Part shown: piece by piece, positions 18,468 through 26,711 of the stretch
Position numbering within the stretch: position 1 is the first letter of the stretch
How the letters are laid out: every line of letters starts with the position of its first letter
Origin: Dactylosporangium aurantiacum
GTDB taxonomy: Bacteria; Actinomycetota; Actinomycetes; Mycobacteriales; Micromonosporaceae
Direction: 5' to 3'
NCBI RefSeq assembly: GCF_000716715.1
Contig: NZ_JNYJ01000086.1
Location: 1 to 49,578, forward strand
DNA: 49,578 nt
The notes under the pieces: model-generated
What the model saw: the letters and a program-made list of their open reading frames with translations, nothing else
Told to the model about the DNA's origin: nothing
Databases searched by the model: none
Made by a program: the position numbers and the translations under genes

Positions 18468-19058
18468 GTGGACACCGCCGGGTTTCTCGCCGCCCCCGAG
18501 GCGACCACCGACGCGCAACGCCTGCTGGACGAGGACCTCGCCGAGCTGGGGTACGTGATGAACTGCACCCGCCTGTGGAACTACCAGCCGGCCACGGTCA
18601 CCGGGCTGTTCGAGCTGATGGGCGTGGCCAACGCGGTGGACCGGTTCGACCTGCGCCAGCGCGGCATCCTCGTCACCGCCGCCACGTCGGCGTTCGGCGA
18701 CGCGTACTGCACCCTCGCCTGGGGCCGCAAGCTCGCCGAGCTCACCGACGAGCGGACCGCCGCCGGCGTCGTCGCCGGCACCGACGAGCGGCTCAGCCCC
18801 GCCGAACGGGCGATGGCCGGCTGGGCGCGCAAGGTCGCCCGCGCCCCGAACGGCACCACCGCCGAGGACGTGCAGCAGCTGCGCGACGCCGGCTTCACCG
18901 ACCCGCAGATCTTCACCATGACGGTGCTCGTCGCGCTGCGCCTGGCGTTCTCCACGGTCAACGACGCGCTCGGCGCGGGCCCGGACCGGGGCCTGCACGA
19001 CAGCACCCCGGCCGCCGTGCGCGACGCGGTCACGTTCGGCCGTCCGGTCGACGCGTGA
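18468..19058 (+). CDS. AhpD-like / carboxymuconolactone-decarboxylase-fold protein
   Basis: A 196-residue all-helical protein. The segment RLWNYQPATVTGLFELMGVAN fits the first AhpD-fold helix pair, and FDLRQRGILVTAATSAFGDAYCTLAWGRKLAE is where the family usually has its E-x-x-x-C-x-x-C-H site; only one Cys is present here (AYCTLAWG, with Trp/Gly in place of His), so peroxidase activity by the two-Cys mechanism is unlikely. The GTG start at 18468 has GGAG six bases upstream. It is divergent from the LuxR-type regulator, which may control it. Confidence 0.75.
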   Translation: MDTAGFLAAPEATTDAQRLLDEDLAELGYVMNCTRLWNYQPATVTGLFELMGVANAVDRFDLRQRGILVTAATSAFGDAYCTLAWGRKLAELTDERTAAGVVAGTDERLSPAERAMAGWARKVARAPNGTTAEDVQQLRDAGFTDPQIFTMTVLVALRLAFSTVNDALGAGPDRGLHDSTPAAVRDAVTFGRPVDA

Positions 19059-20241
19059 GACCCGCGCCGCGCCCTGGCCGGCCGTCGGCTCCAGCCGCAA
19101 CGGCGTCACGGCGGGGGGGGGCCCCTTCGCGGGCCCCCCGGGCCGGGGGGGGGGGGCGGCCCGCCGGCCCGGCCCCCCGGGGGGGGGGGGGGGGGCGGGC
19201 GCCCCCGGCCGGGGGCCCACCCCGCCCCGCCCGAAGACGCGGGCCGTCGCGGAGGTGGTAGTCGAGGAAGGCCGCGCAGAACGCCCGCGGCGTCGGCGCG
19301 TTCGTGCTCCACATGCCCTGGTCGACCGCCCATCTGACGGTCGGGTCGGCCGCGGCCCGCTCGGCGATCACGGCGTCGATCTCACGGTCCTCCGCGGCGC
19401 GCAGCCGGGGGTCGATGTCGGCGCGGTCGCCGGGCACCGCCGTGGTGACCCAGTCGCCGAGGTCGTAGACGCCGTCCAGGGCGATGAGCGCGTTCGGGCG
19501 GGGTTCGAAGGCGGCGGCGCGGGGCATGAGGTAGCCGCCCATGCTGAGACCGAGCAGCGCGATGTGGTTCGGGTCGATCTCGGTGCGGGTCAGCGCGTAG
19601 TCGATGACCGGGCCGACCACGTGCTCCCAGTCGGGCCGGAAGCCCAGGCCCTGCCGGTGCCGGGGACCCGGATGGCCGGGCCCGGCGAAGGCCAGCACGT
19701 GGTAGCCGCGCTCGGCGGCGGCCGCGGCCCCGTAGAAGTACAGCTCCTCGACCGGGCCGTCGAAGCCGTGGCACATCACGACGGTCGGGCGCGGCTCGCC
19801 GGTCGCGCCGCCCTGGTAGAAGTACCCGGGCAGCGTGGTGCCCTCGTAGGGGATCTCGAGCGGTTCGATCGCCGGCGTCATGAGTCCGGCCGCGGTCTGG
19901 AAGCAGGCGACGCTGCGGTCGTAGGCGTGCGGGATGCGGGGATCGTCGGGCCGCCCGTGCAGGAAGAACTCGGCGGTCCGGTAGTAGTTCGAGGCGCGCA
20001 GGTACCCGTCGCGCGCGCTGTGCCGGTGCCCGGCCATCGCCGACTTGTCCGCGGCGTGCGCGATCCGGTCGGCGGTCGAAAGCCACTGGTCGTGCCAGCC
20101 GTCGTAATCGCCGCCGGTGATGGCCTCGGCGGTGCTCACGACCTCGCCGATGTCCGCGCCGCCGTATGCGGTGTGGCCGAGGCAGCGCAGGGTCTCGTAC
20201 CAGAACTGCTGGTCGTCCGGAAACAGCAACGAGCGCATCAT
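19030..20241 (-). CDS. Alpha/beta hydrolase (2,6-dihydropseudooxynicotine hydrolase/FrsA-like), C-terminus corrupted
   Basis: From the ATG at 20241, about 335 residues are normal: helical N-terminal cap (DGWHDQWLSTADRIAHAA), lid region, PTVVMCHGFDGPVEELYFYG oxyanion area seen as VVMCHGFDG, and the nucleophile elbow LLGLSMGGYLMPRAA with its catalytic Ser. The acid, expected near the end in D-x-E-N-D, and the catalytic His should follow after YHLRDG, but the frame there runs into Gly/Pro/Ala-rich nonsense through the homopolymer cluster. Credible coding spans about 19230-20241. It would hydrolyse a carbon-carbon or ester bond in a small molecule. Confidence 0.75.
   Translation of the reverse strand: MMRSLLFPDDQQFWYETLRCLGHTAYGGADIGEVVSTAEAITGGDYDGWHDQWLSTADRIAHAADKSAMAGHRHSARDGYLRASNYYRTAEFFLHGRPDDPRIPHAYDRSVACFQTAAGLMTPAIEPLEIPYEGTTLPGYFYQGGATGEPRPTVVMCHGFDGPVEELYFYGAAAAAERGYHVLAFAGPGHPGPRHRQGLGFRPDWEHVVGPVIDYALTRTEIDPNHIALLGLSMGGYLMPRAAAFEPRPNALIALDGVYDLGDWVTTAVPGDRADIDPRLRAAEDREIDAVIAERAAADPTVRWAVDQGMWSTNAPTPRAFCAAFLDYHLRDGPRLRAGRGGPPAGGARPPPPPRGAGPAGRPPPPARGAREGAPPRRDAVAAGADGRPGRGAGLTRRPDGRT
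19111..19225. other. G/C homopolymer cluster, probable sequence artefact
   Basis: Runs of 9, 12 and 17 consecutive G are separated by C-rich blocks, with almost no A or T for over 100 bases. Nothing else in the window resembles this. It falls exactly where the C-terminal domain of the minus-strand hydrolase should be encoded, and the conserved residues expected there are missing. Misassembly or base-calling failure in a strong hairpin is the simplest reading. Confidence 0.75.
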
Positions 20242-20353
20242 GCCCTCCTCGCACGCGTCGGTGCCGGCCGGTGCGACACCGCCGGCCTCGCCGGGGGATG
20301 ACTACCCGTGCGTGCCGGCCGAAACGGCCCCGCGGCGCCGGGCCGCCGCGTCG

Positions 20354-20911
20354 TCAGCCGCCGGTGGTGACCCCGGTGCGCAGCAGCGCCACGAGGCGGC
20401 GGGCGTGGGCGGCGCCGGTGGTGGCGGCGGCGCCGCTGGCGAGGGTCAGCAGGTCCAGGGCGGTGACCTCGTCGCGCAGGGCGGGCCGGGCCCGGTCGAC
20501 GAGGCGGTCGGCGGTGGAGGTGATCGCCGCGTGCCACTGGTGGAACAGGGCGGTGCGGCGTTCGGCGGTCTCCTCGGTGGCGGCCAGCGCGAGCGCACGC
20601 TTGGTGGCGACGTGCACGGTGAACTCGTCGAGCCAGGCGAACAGCGCGTCCACCGGCTCGGGCGCCTCCAGCAGCCGCGTGCCGCGGTCGCACAGGGCGG
20701 CGACCTCGTCGGCGTAGACGGCCACGAGCAGATCAGCGCGGGTCGGGAAGTGCCGGTACAGGGTCGCGTTGCCGACGCCGGCGCGGCGGGCGATCACGTC
20801 GAACGCGGCGTCGTTGCCGGCCTCGGCCAGCACCTCGCGCGCCGCGGCGACGAGCCGGGCGGCGTTGCGGGACGCGTCGGCCCGCGGGCCGCGCTTGCTG
20901 TCCGGGGACAT
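20354..20911 (-). CDS. TetR family transcriptional regulator
   Basis: A 185-residue TetR protein with the N-terminal HTH ARLVAAAREVLAEAG and RAGVGNATLYRHFPTRADLLV, and a C-terminal region resembling the SbtR-like type found in many actinobacterial repressors. It is divergent from a SnoaL/NTF2-fold gene with a perfect palindrome between them. It most likely represses that gene and itself; the ligand is unknown. Confidence 0.9.
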   Translation of the reverse strand: MSPDSKRGPRADASRNAARLVAAAREVLAEAGNDAAFDVIARRAGVGNATLYRHFPTRADLLVAVYADEVAALCDRGTRLLEAPEPVDALFAWLDEFTVHVATKRALALAATEETAERRTALFHQWHAAITSTADRLVDRARPALRDEVTALDLLTLASGAAATTGAAHARRLVALLRTGVTTGG

Positions 20912-20933
20912 CCCCGTATACGGTACCGGCGAC

Positions 20934-20955
20934 TAAGTGGGGAGGTCCCCACTTA
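20934..20955. promoter_or_regulatory. Perfect TetR operator
   Basis: The 10-base arms TAAGTGGGGA and TCCCCACTTA flank a two-base centre in the 60-base gap between the TetR gene and the NTF2-like gene. The AAGTGGGG half-site is a pattern seen for this repressor type in actinobacteria. Position and symmetry make it a near-certain operator for the adjacent TetR. Confidence 0.85.
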
Positions 20956-20971
20956 CGGCGGAGGGACTGTC

Positions 20972-21373
20972 ATGAGCATCAGCGTGGACGACCGGACCAC
21001 CATCACGGACCTGATCAAGCTGCACGGCCACCTCACCGACCGCGGCGACTTCGACGGCCTGACGGCGCTGTTCACCGAGGACGTCGTCTACGACGTGTCC
21101 GCTCTCGGCGGCACACCCCTCGCCGGGCTCGCCGGCGCCCGCGAGGCCGCCCTGGCCCTCGGCGACGGCAACCCCGTCGCGCACCACGTCACCAACATCG
21201 TGCTGCGCGAGATTGACGACGGCGTCGTGCACGCCCTGTCCAAGGGCCTCGGCGTCAGGACCGACGGCTCGGTCGACAGCGTCACCTACGAGGACACCGT
21301 CGAGCGCACTCCCGCCGGATGGCGCATCACCCACCGCGTCGTGCGCCCCCGCCGCACCCCGCTGCGCGACTGA
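20972..21373 (+). CDS. SnoaL-like / NTF2-fold protein
   Basis: A 133-residue cone-shaped alpha+beta barrel protein: ITDLIKLHGHLTDRGDFDGLTALFTEDVVYDVSA is the usual start, here seen as DRGDFDGLTALFTEDVVYD, followed by GREA-like turn and VAHHVTNIVL, and ending WRITHRVVRPRR. Family members act as isomerases, hydrolases or dehydratases on small hydrophobic molecules. A good GGAGGG site precedes the ATG at 20972. Expression is presumably released when the divergent TetR leaves its palindrome. Confidence 0.87.
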   Translation: MSISVDDRTTITDLIKLHGHLTDRGDFDGLTALFTEDVVYDVSALGGTPLAGLAGAREAALALGDGNPVAHHVTNIVLREIDDGVVHALSKGLGVRTDGSVDSVTYEDTVERTPAGWRITHRVVRPRRTPLRD

Positions 21374-21384
21374 CCAGGCGGCCG

Positions 21385-22320
21385 TCAGCCTGTGCCGCGC
21401 CATCGCGCCGGGGTCACCCGGTGCTCGGCGCGGAACCGTTTGATGAAGTAGCTGGCGTCCGGGTATCCGACGCGGCGGCTGATCGCCGCCACCGTCAGGT
21501 CGGTCTCGGCCAGCAGCGCCCGCGCCTCCTGCAGGCGACGCTGGGTGATCCACTGCTGGACGGTCCGGCCGGTCCGGCGGCGCACGACCGTCGTGAGGTG
21601 ACCGGCGGTGAGGGCGAGCTCGGCGGCGACGTCGGCGAGCGAGATGGGCTCGTGGTAGCGCTGTTCGATGACGTCGAAGACGGCGGCGAGCAGCGGCTCG
21701 TCGGCCGAGCGCAGCTCGCCGGCGACGTCGGCCGAGAGCCTGGCGGCCCCGACCAGCAGCAGCGTCAGATGGGCGAGCGCGGCCTCCTGGTGGCCGTCCC
21801 GGCGGGTGTGCAGCTCCGTGTCCAGCGCCGCGAACCGCGCCATCCAGTCGGGCCGGTCGGCGGACGGCACCCGTAGCCGCTGCGCCCGGTCCGCGCCGCG
21901 GGCGAACGGGAACAGCAGCGGGTGGGACCGCCACGACGCGGACGCGCCGTGGCGCACGGCGTCCGCCGGGAACCACACCACCCAGCCGTCCTCGGCGACC
22001 CGCTGCGTGCCGGTGAACCCGACCACCTGCCCCGGTGCGAGGACGAACAGGTCGCCGTCGGTGACCGTCCACGTGCGGTGGTCGATCGACACGGTGGCGT
22101 CGGCCCGGTGCGCATACAGCAGCACGAGGAAGTCGTGCGCGTGCGTGCCGACCCCCGGCTGCGGGACCGGGCCCGGCAGGCGGGACGCCGCGACCGGCAC
22201 CACGCCGGGCGCACGGCCGAGCCCATAGACGGGCGTGCCGTCCCCGGTCCGACCGACCGGCACCAAGGATCGTCGCATCATCACCGCAGATGCACCACTG
22301 TCGGCGGCTTCACCGGCCAT
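21385..22320 (-). CDS. AraC family transcriptional regulator
   Basis: A regulator of 311 residues with an N-terminal cupin-like sensing domain (THAHDFLVLLYAHRADATVS, DGDLFVLAPGQVVGF) and a C-terminal double HTH (ISLADVAAELALTAGHLTTVVRRRTG and LTVAAISRRVGYPDASYFIKRFRAEH). The ATG at 22320 is chosen from the divergent arrangement with the methyltransferase gene; an in-frame upstream extension to 22464 would overlap that gene and lacks family features. It probably activates its neighbour in response to a small effector. Confidence 0.9.
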   Translation of the reverse strand: MAGEAADSGASAVMMRRSLVPVGRTGDGTPVYGLGRAPGVVPVAASRLPGPVPQPGVGTHAHDFLVLLYAHRADATVSIDHRTWTVTDGDLFVLAPGQVVGFTGTQRVAEDGWVVWFPADAVRHGASASWRSHPLLFPFARGADRAQRLRVPSADRPDWMARFAALDTELHTRRDGHQEAALAHLTLLLVGAARLSADVAGELRSADEPLLAAVFDVIEQRYHEPISLADVAAELALTAGHLTTVVRRRTGRTVQQWITQRRLQEARALLAETDLTVAAISRRVGYPDASYFIKRFRAEHRVTPARWRGTG

Positions 22321-22368
22321 GAGACTGAGCGTACGACCCAACGATCGTCGGACTCTCAGGAGCGTGAC

Positions 22369-22971
22369 ATGACCGAACAGGCGTATCTGCCCGCCATGGG
22401 CGTGCGGTGGCTGCTGCCCTTCTACGACCCGTTCTGCCGGCTCGCGGGCGTCCGCCGCGTCCACGCGCAGCTGCTGGAGCGGGCCGACCCGCAGCCCGGG
22501 CAGCGGGTGCTGGACGTCGGCTGCGGCACGGGCACACTGCTGGGCGCGCTCGTGCGCCGCAGCCCCACCGTGGAGGCCATCGGCATCGACCCGGACGCCG
22601 CCTCGCTGCGCCGCGCCCGCGCCAAGGCCGCCAGGGCCGGCCTGCAGATCAGCTTCGAGCGCGCCTACGCCGGCCGGCTGCCGCTGCCCGACGGCAGCGT
22701 CGACCGCGTCCTGTCGTCACTGATGCTGCACCACCTCGACGACGACGAACGCGGCCGGGCGCTGCGGGAGGTGCGGCGGGTGTTGCGGCCCGGAGGCCAG
22801 CTGCACGTCGTCGACATCGCCGGTGGGCACGGCCGGCACCCCCGGCTCGCCGCCGTCCAGCCGGAGCGGGTCATCGCCGCGATGGCCGCCGCGGGCCTCA
22901 GCGACCCGGCAGTGGACGGTCACGGACGCGTCCGGTTCGGCCGGGTCGCGTTCTACCGGGCCGGACGCTGA
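22369..22971 (+). CDS. Class I SAM-dependent methyltransferase
   Basis: A 200-residue methyltransferase with motif I VLDVGCGTGTLLGAL, motif II acidic residue in IGIDPDAASL, the LPLPDGSVDRVLSSLMLHHL motif and RRVLRPGGQLHVVDIAGG. This is the UbiE/COQ5-like Methyltransf_11 group. The N-terminal MGVRWLLPFYDPFCRL is typical for the subgroup acting on small lipophilic or quinone-like acceptors. A CAGGAG site precedes the ATG by six bases. Divergent from the AraC-type regulator. Confidence 0.9.
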   Translation: MTEQAYLPAMGVRWLLPFYDPFCRLAGVRRVHAQLLERADPQPGQRVLDVGCGTGTLLGALVRRSPTVEAIGIDPDAASLRRARAKAARAGLQISFERAYAGRLPLPDGSVDRVLSSLMLHHLDDDERGRALREVRRVLRPGGQLHVVDIAGGHGRHPRLAAVQPERVIAAMAAAGLSDPAVDGHGRVRFGRVAFYRAGR

Positions 22972-23067
22972 GCCGGCGCGGTGACCGGCCCGGCCGCGGA
23001 TGCTCCGCCGCGCCGTGCCCCCCGCCGCGCGACTGACCGCGGTTGACACGGCCGCGAGACTGATGCC

Positions 23068-23295
23068 GTGGACTCCTTCGTGTTCTCCGTGGTGCTGCGC
23101 GGATACGATCCCCGCGCCGTCGACGCGTTGCTGGCGTCGGCGAGCGCCGCACTCACCGGCGCCGACCGGGCCGCGCGTGCGGACGCCGCCGCCGCGCTGC
23201 GCCGGGCGAGCCTGCGCGTCGTGCTGCGCGGGTTCGACCGGGCACAGGTCGACGCGGCGATCGAGGACCTGGCCGGGCGCCTGGAGCGCGCGTAA
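23068..23295 (+). CDS. Small DivIVA-domain protein with two repeated motifs
   Basis: A 75-residue protein starting at GTG 23068. It carries the DivIVA polar-targeting motif twice: VVLRGYDPRAVDALL near the N-terminus and VVLRGFDRAQVDAAIEDLAGRL at the C-terminus, separated by an Ala/Arg-rich helix. DivIVA-motif proteins sit at curved membranes and cell poles in actinobacteria. It is far shorter than DivIVA/Wag31 and lacks the long coiled coil, so it may only be an adaptor. The next gene converges 16 bases downstream. Confidence 0.72.
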   Translation: MDSFVFSVVLRGYDPRAVDALLASASAALTGADRAARADAAAALRRASLRVVLRGFDRAQVDAAIEDLAGRLERA

Positions 23296-23311
23296 CGCGC
23301 CGGTCGGCCCG

Positions 23312-24433
23312 TCAGGGGGCGAAGACGGTCACCCCGGGCCAGCGCGTACCCGGGTCGTGGCGGGCCAGCCGGGCCCGGGACCGCTCGGCGGTGACACTGC
23401 GCGGGTTGCGGCGCCAGACGCCGTCGAGGAGGTCGGCGAGGCCGAAGGGCGCGCACACCTCGATGCCGTCGTCGTCGCGCAGCCGCACCACGACGGCCGT
23501 CGCGGTCTCCGGCCAGGTCCCGATCGCGTCCCGGATCGAGGTGAGCGGCGCGACGGGTCCGCCGCCGAAGGTCGCCGCGTACCAGGTGTGCACGGCCGTC
23601 TGGTTCTTCGCCTCCCACGGCACGCCGGGCAGCCGCCGGCGCAGCCGCTCGGTCACCCGGTCCTCGTTGCCGGGGCTCAGGTCGGCCGGGTCGAAGAACG
23701 CGACGTCCACGTCACGGACCCGCCCGGGGTCGAAGCCTGACCCGTACCGCGGACCCCACACGAGGTCCCGGAGCGCCCCGGCGCCGGTCCAGGCGTCGGG
23801 GACGCGGGCGTCCCGGACCGCGGCGAGCACCCGCGTCATCCACGCGCTGCCACGGATGAGGTCGGTCAGCTCGCGCTCCGCGGCGGCGTCGGTCGCGGTG
23901 GTGGACGGCAGGCCCGCGGTGCGCAGGCTCAGCACGTCGGTGGTGGCGCGCAGCGCGGCGACGACACCCGGGTCCGGTGCGGCGTGCACCGGCTCGTAGT
24001 CGCGCTCGCCGGCGGCCGGGTCGAGGGTGAACGCCAGCCGCGGCACGTCGAGGGAGAACTGGGCGTCGACGCCGGGCTTGTTGCCGCGCGGGTCCTGCCG
24101 GTGCCAGCGCCCGTCGAGGTGGACCGCGACGAGGCCGTGCACGACGAACCCGCCGCCGCCCGTGGCGAGGCGCTGATAGCACAGCCCCGCCGGGACGCCC
24201 TGCGCCCGCAGCAGCGCGGCGAGCAGGTGCGATTTGGCGTAGCAGAGCCCGACGCGGTGCTCGAGCACCTCCGCGGCGCTGACGGTGACGCGCGGGTCGC
24301 CGGCGTCGAAGGAGTGCCGCACCTCGTCGCGGACGAACTCGAAGGCAGCCCGGGCGAAGCCGGTGTCGTCCGGGTGCCCGGCGCGCAGCCGCGCCGCCGC
24401 CGCGCGGACGGCGGGATGATCGGCCTGCACCAC
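23312..24433 (-). CDS. Transglutaminase-like domain fused to a PF06042-type nucleotidyltransferase
   Basis: A single 373-residue frame holding two domains. Residues 1-130 form a transglutaminase-like fold: FEFVRDEVRHSFDAGDP, catalytic Cys in EHRVGLCYAKSHLLAALLRAQGVPAGLCYQRL (shown by VGLCYAKSHL), His in FVVHGLVAV and Asp in RWHRQDPRGN. Residues about 185-373 look like the DUF925/NTP_transf_6 nucleotidyltransferase: DLIRGSAWMTRVLAAVRD, DAWTGAGALRDLVW, VDVAFFDP, and TAVVVRLRDDDGIEVCAPFGLADLLDG. The start is GTG 24433, although homology seems to extend about ten codons upstream where no standard start exists. The fusion is unusual, and no function can be stated. Confidence 0.78.
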   Translation of the reverse strand: MVQADHPAVRAAAARLRAGHPDDTGFARAAFEFVRDEVRHSFDAGDPRVTVSAAEVLEHRVGLCYAKSHLLAALLRAQGVPAGLCYQRLATGGGGFVVHGLVAVHLDGRWHRQDPRGNKPGVDAQFSLDVPRLAFTLDPAAGERDYEPVHAAPDPGVVAALRATTDVLSLRTAGLPSTTATDAAAERELTDLIRGSAWMTRVLAAVRDARVPDAWTGAGALRDLVWGPRYGSGFDPGRVRDVDVAFFDPADLSPGNEDRVTERLRRRLPGVPWEAKNQTAVHTWYAATFGGGPVAPLTSIRDAIGTWPETATAVVVRLRDDDGIEVCAPFGLADLLDGVWRRNPRSVTAERSRARLARHDPGTRWPGVTVFAP

Positions 24434-24546
24434 GTCGCCGGCGGTGAGGAAGTCGGCGGCGAGGGAGGGGCGGTCGGCACGGATCGAGGGTACGCGCCGC
24501 GGGTCATCCGGGCGGGGTCACGCCCCGTCCGAGATGTACGGCCGGC

Positions 24547-25062
24547 TCACCCGACCGGTGGCATGGGGCCGGGACCGGCGACCGCGTGCACCAGGCGTTC
24601 CAGGTGGCCGGCGAGATCCCGCCGTTGCTCGGGGGTGAGCGCAGCGAGCAGCTCGTTCTCCCGGTCGAAGACGCGGCTGGCCACGCGGTCGACCAGTTCC
24701 CGGCCGGCGGCAGTCAGGTGCACCAGCACCCGGCGGCCGTCACCGGGTTCCCGCATCACCCACCCGTGCCGTTCCGCCCGGTTGAGGCGCTGGGAGATCG
24801 CGGCGGCCGTGACCAGGGTGTGTTCGGCCAGCTCGCGGGTCGTGAGTGTGTACGGTTCGCCGGAGCGCCGCAGCGTCCCGAGCAGGTCGAGCAGCGCCGG
24901 ATCGATGTCGAGGGTGACGAGCAGGCGGCGCCGCTCGTCGGCGAAGACCTTCGCCAGGTGCCAGATGCGGGTGATCACCGCGATCGACGAGGGATCCAGG
25001 TCGGGGCGCTCGCGGCGCCATGCCGCCTCGATCCCGCCGGCCCGGTCGGGACTTGTGCTCAT
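24547..25062 (-). CDS. MarR family transcriptional regulator
   Basis: A 171-residue winged-helix regulator: dimerisation helices at both ends, DNA-binding LTTRELAEHTLVTAAAISQRLNRAE and wing WVMREPGDGRRVLVHLTAAG. The length and motif order fit MarR. It is divergent from an SDR gene, with a clear inverted repeat in the 59-base gap, so it is probably a repressor of that enzyme and of itself. Confidence 0.92.
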   Translation of the reverse strand: MSTSPDRAGGIEAAWRRERPDLDPSSIAVITRIWHLAKVFADERRRLLVTLDIDPALLDLLGTLRRSGEPYTLTTRELAEHTLVTAAAISQRLNRAERHGWVMREPGDGRRVLVHLTAAGRELVDRVASRVFDRENELLAALTPEQRRDLAGHLERLVHAVAGPGPMPPVG

Positions 25063-25075
25063 GCCGGAAGTCTAC

Positions 25076-25112
25076 GTTAAGGTCTTAACCAATCGATCGT
25101 TTAGACCTTAAC
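25076..25112. promoter_or_regulatory. MarR operator
   Basis: GTTAAGGTCT (25076-25085) and AGACCTTAAC (25103-25112) are perfect 10-base inverted arms; the left arm with the next bases also makes a smaller palindrome TTAAG-GT-CTTAA. It fills the gap between the divergent MarR and SDR genes and is followed at once by the SDR ribosome binding site GGAGGAG. Confidence 0.82.
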
Positions 25113-25121
25113 GGAGGAGTC

Positions 25122-25829
25122 ATGTACGTGATCACCGGAGGCGGTACGGGTATCGGCCGGGCGATCGCGCTGGCGCTGGACGAACCCGTGCTGATCACTG
25201 GGCGGCGCGCCGGCCCGCTGGCCGCGGTGTCCCACGGGTCCGGCGGCCGGGTCCGCCACCTGGTCTGCGACAACGCCGACCCGGACGACGCCGCGAAGAT
25301 GGCCGCGACCATCGACGAGCCGGTACGCGGCCTGGTGCTGTGCGCCGGCGGCAATCCGGCCATCGGCCGGCCTGATCCGGGCGACCTCAAGGGCGTTGCC
25401 GCCCTGCTGGACGAGACTCTTGCCAGCAACCTGCGGTCCGCCGTGCTGACCTGTGCCGCGCTGGAGCCGCACCTGGCCGACGGGGCATCCGTGGTGCTGT
25501 TCGGATCGATCGCCGCGGAGCGCGGCGTGGGGTTCTACGGCCCGGCCAAGGCGGCCGTCTCGGCGTACGCGGTCGGTCTGGCCGGCCGGCTGGGCCCGCG
25601 CGGCATCCGGGTCAACTGCGTGTCGCCCGGCTACATCGCGGACACCGAGTTCTTCCGCGGCGGCATGACGGCCGACCGGGAACAGCAGCTACGTCTGCAG
25701 ACGATGAGCGGCCGCACCGGCACCCCGGACGACGTGGTCGGCACCGCGCTGTTCCTGCTGTCCCCGCACGCCGGGCACCTCACCGGCCAGACCCTGCACC
25801 TGAACGGGGGCGCCTTCACCACCAGGTGA
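25122..25829 (+). CDS. SDR family oxidoreductase
   Basis: A 235-residue short-chain dehydrogenase: cofactor motif ITGGGTGIGRAIAL, an unusually short strand-loop to CDNADPDD, structural LVLCAGGN, catalytic Ser in LFGSIAAE, Tyr and Lys in FYGPAKAAV, and the terminal VNCVSPGYIADTEFF and GQTLHLNGGA. It reduces or oxidises an alcohol/ketone using NAD(P). Control is by the divergent MarR. It borders the phosphonate cluster but has its own regulator, so I do not include it in the pathway. Confidence 0.92.
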   Translation: MYVITGGGTGIGRAIALALDEPVLITGRRAGPLAAVSHGSGGRVRHLVCDNADPDDAAKMAATIDEPVRGLVLCAGGNPAIGRPDPGDLKGVAALLDETLASNLRSAVLTCAALEPHLADGASVVLFGSIAAERGVGFYGPAKAAVSAYAVGLAGRLGPRGIRVNCVSPGYIADTEFFRGGMTADREQQLRLQTMSGRTGTPDDVVGTALFLLSPHAGHLTGQTLHLNGGAFTTR

Positions 25830-25887
25830 GGCGGCACGACCAGCTCGGAAAGCTCGGTACCGGCCCGCACGGCGTCGCGGGGCCGTG

Positions 25888-26700
25888 TCACCGGCGCAGG
25901 GTGGCGCCCAGGCGGCGCACGGCGAGGGCCAGCGCGGCCGTGCCCAGGATGGCGAGGTACGCGGCGGAGACCAGCAGCTGCGGGCCGGGCGCGCCGAGGA
26001 ACGGCTGACGGACCAGCTCGATGCTGTGGTACAGCGGCAGCACCTCCACGAGCAGCTGGATCGGGCGCGGGTACACCGTCAGCGGGTAGAACGTGGTGGC
26101 GAACAGGAACATGGGCAGCATGACCAGCTGGATGAGCTGGAAGTCCTGGAACGTGCGCAGATAGGTGACGACGAGCAGGCCGACGGCGGCGAAGGCGTAC
26201 CCGGTGAGCAGGGCGCCCGGCAGGGCGAGCAGCACCCACGGGGAGTGGGCCAGGCCGAACGCGGACACCACGGCGAGGAAGCCGGTGGCGACGATGAACC
26301 CGCGCAGCAGCGCCCACCAGACCTCGCCGAACGCGACGAGCCGCACGGTCATCGGGGTGGTGAGGATCGACTCGTAGGTGTGGTCGGTCTTGAGCTTGCC
26401 GAACATGTTGAACGTGGTCTCGTTCATCGCGCCGTTCATGGCGGCGGTGGCCAGCAGGGCGGGCGCGACGAACTGCGGGTAGCTGACGGCGCTGTCGGAA
26501 AGGCCCGGCACGCCGTCGATGAGCAGGCCCATGCCGACGCCGAAGGCGAGCAGGTACAGCAGCGGCTCGAAGACCTCGGCGGCCAGGACGAACCAGGTGT
26601 GCCGGTAGATGAACAGGTTGCGTTCGACCATGGCCGCGGCGCGTCCCCGGCGCAGCGGCCCGCTGAGCGGGTTGAGCAGGGTGCTGGCTGTCGTCGGCAT
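25888..26700 (-). CDS. ABC-2 type transporter permease
   Basis: A 270-residue permease with six helices, of the NodJ/DrrB kind: VERNLFIYRHTWFVLAAEVF amphipathic start, FVAPALLATAAMNGAMNETTF, LTTPMTVRLVAFGEVWWALLRG and a final ATFYPLTVYPRPIQLLVEVLPLYHSIELVR motif region (seen as LPLYHSIELVR). Together with the adjacent permease and ATPase it forms a heterodimeric exporter. It is the last gene of the four-gene operon begun by the condensation protein and so probably exports the phosphonate product or provides self-protection. Confidence 0.9.
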   Translation of the reverse strand: MPTTASTLLNPLSGPLRRGRAAAMVERNLFIYRHTWFVLAAEVFEPLLYLLAFGVGMGLLIDGVPGLSDSAVSYPQFVAPALLATAAMNGAMNETTFNMFGKLKTDHTYESILTTPMTVRLVAFGEVWWALLRGFIVATGFLAVVSAFGLAHSPWVLLALPGALLTGYAFAAVGLLVVTYLRTFQDFQLIQLVMLPMFLFATTFYPLTVYPRPIQLLVEVLPLYHSIELVRQPFLGAPGPQLLVSAAYLAILGTAALALAVRRLGATLRR

Positions 26701-26711
26701 GCTGGCCCCCG

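Noticed and set aside
25122..25829. SDR gene as part of the phosphonate cluster
   Set aside because: It has its own divergent MarR regulator and operator and opposite orientation to the adjacent exporter genes.
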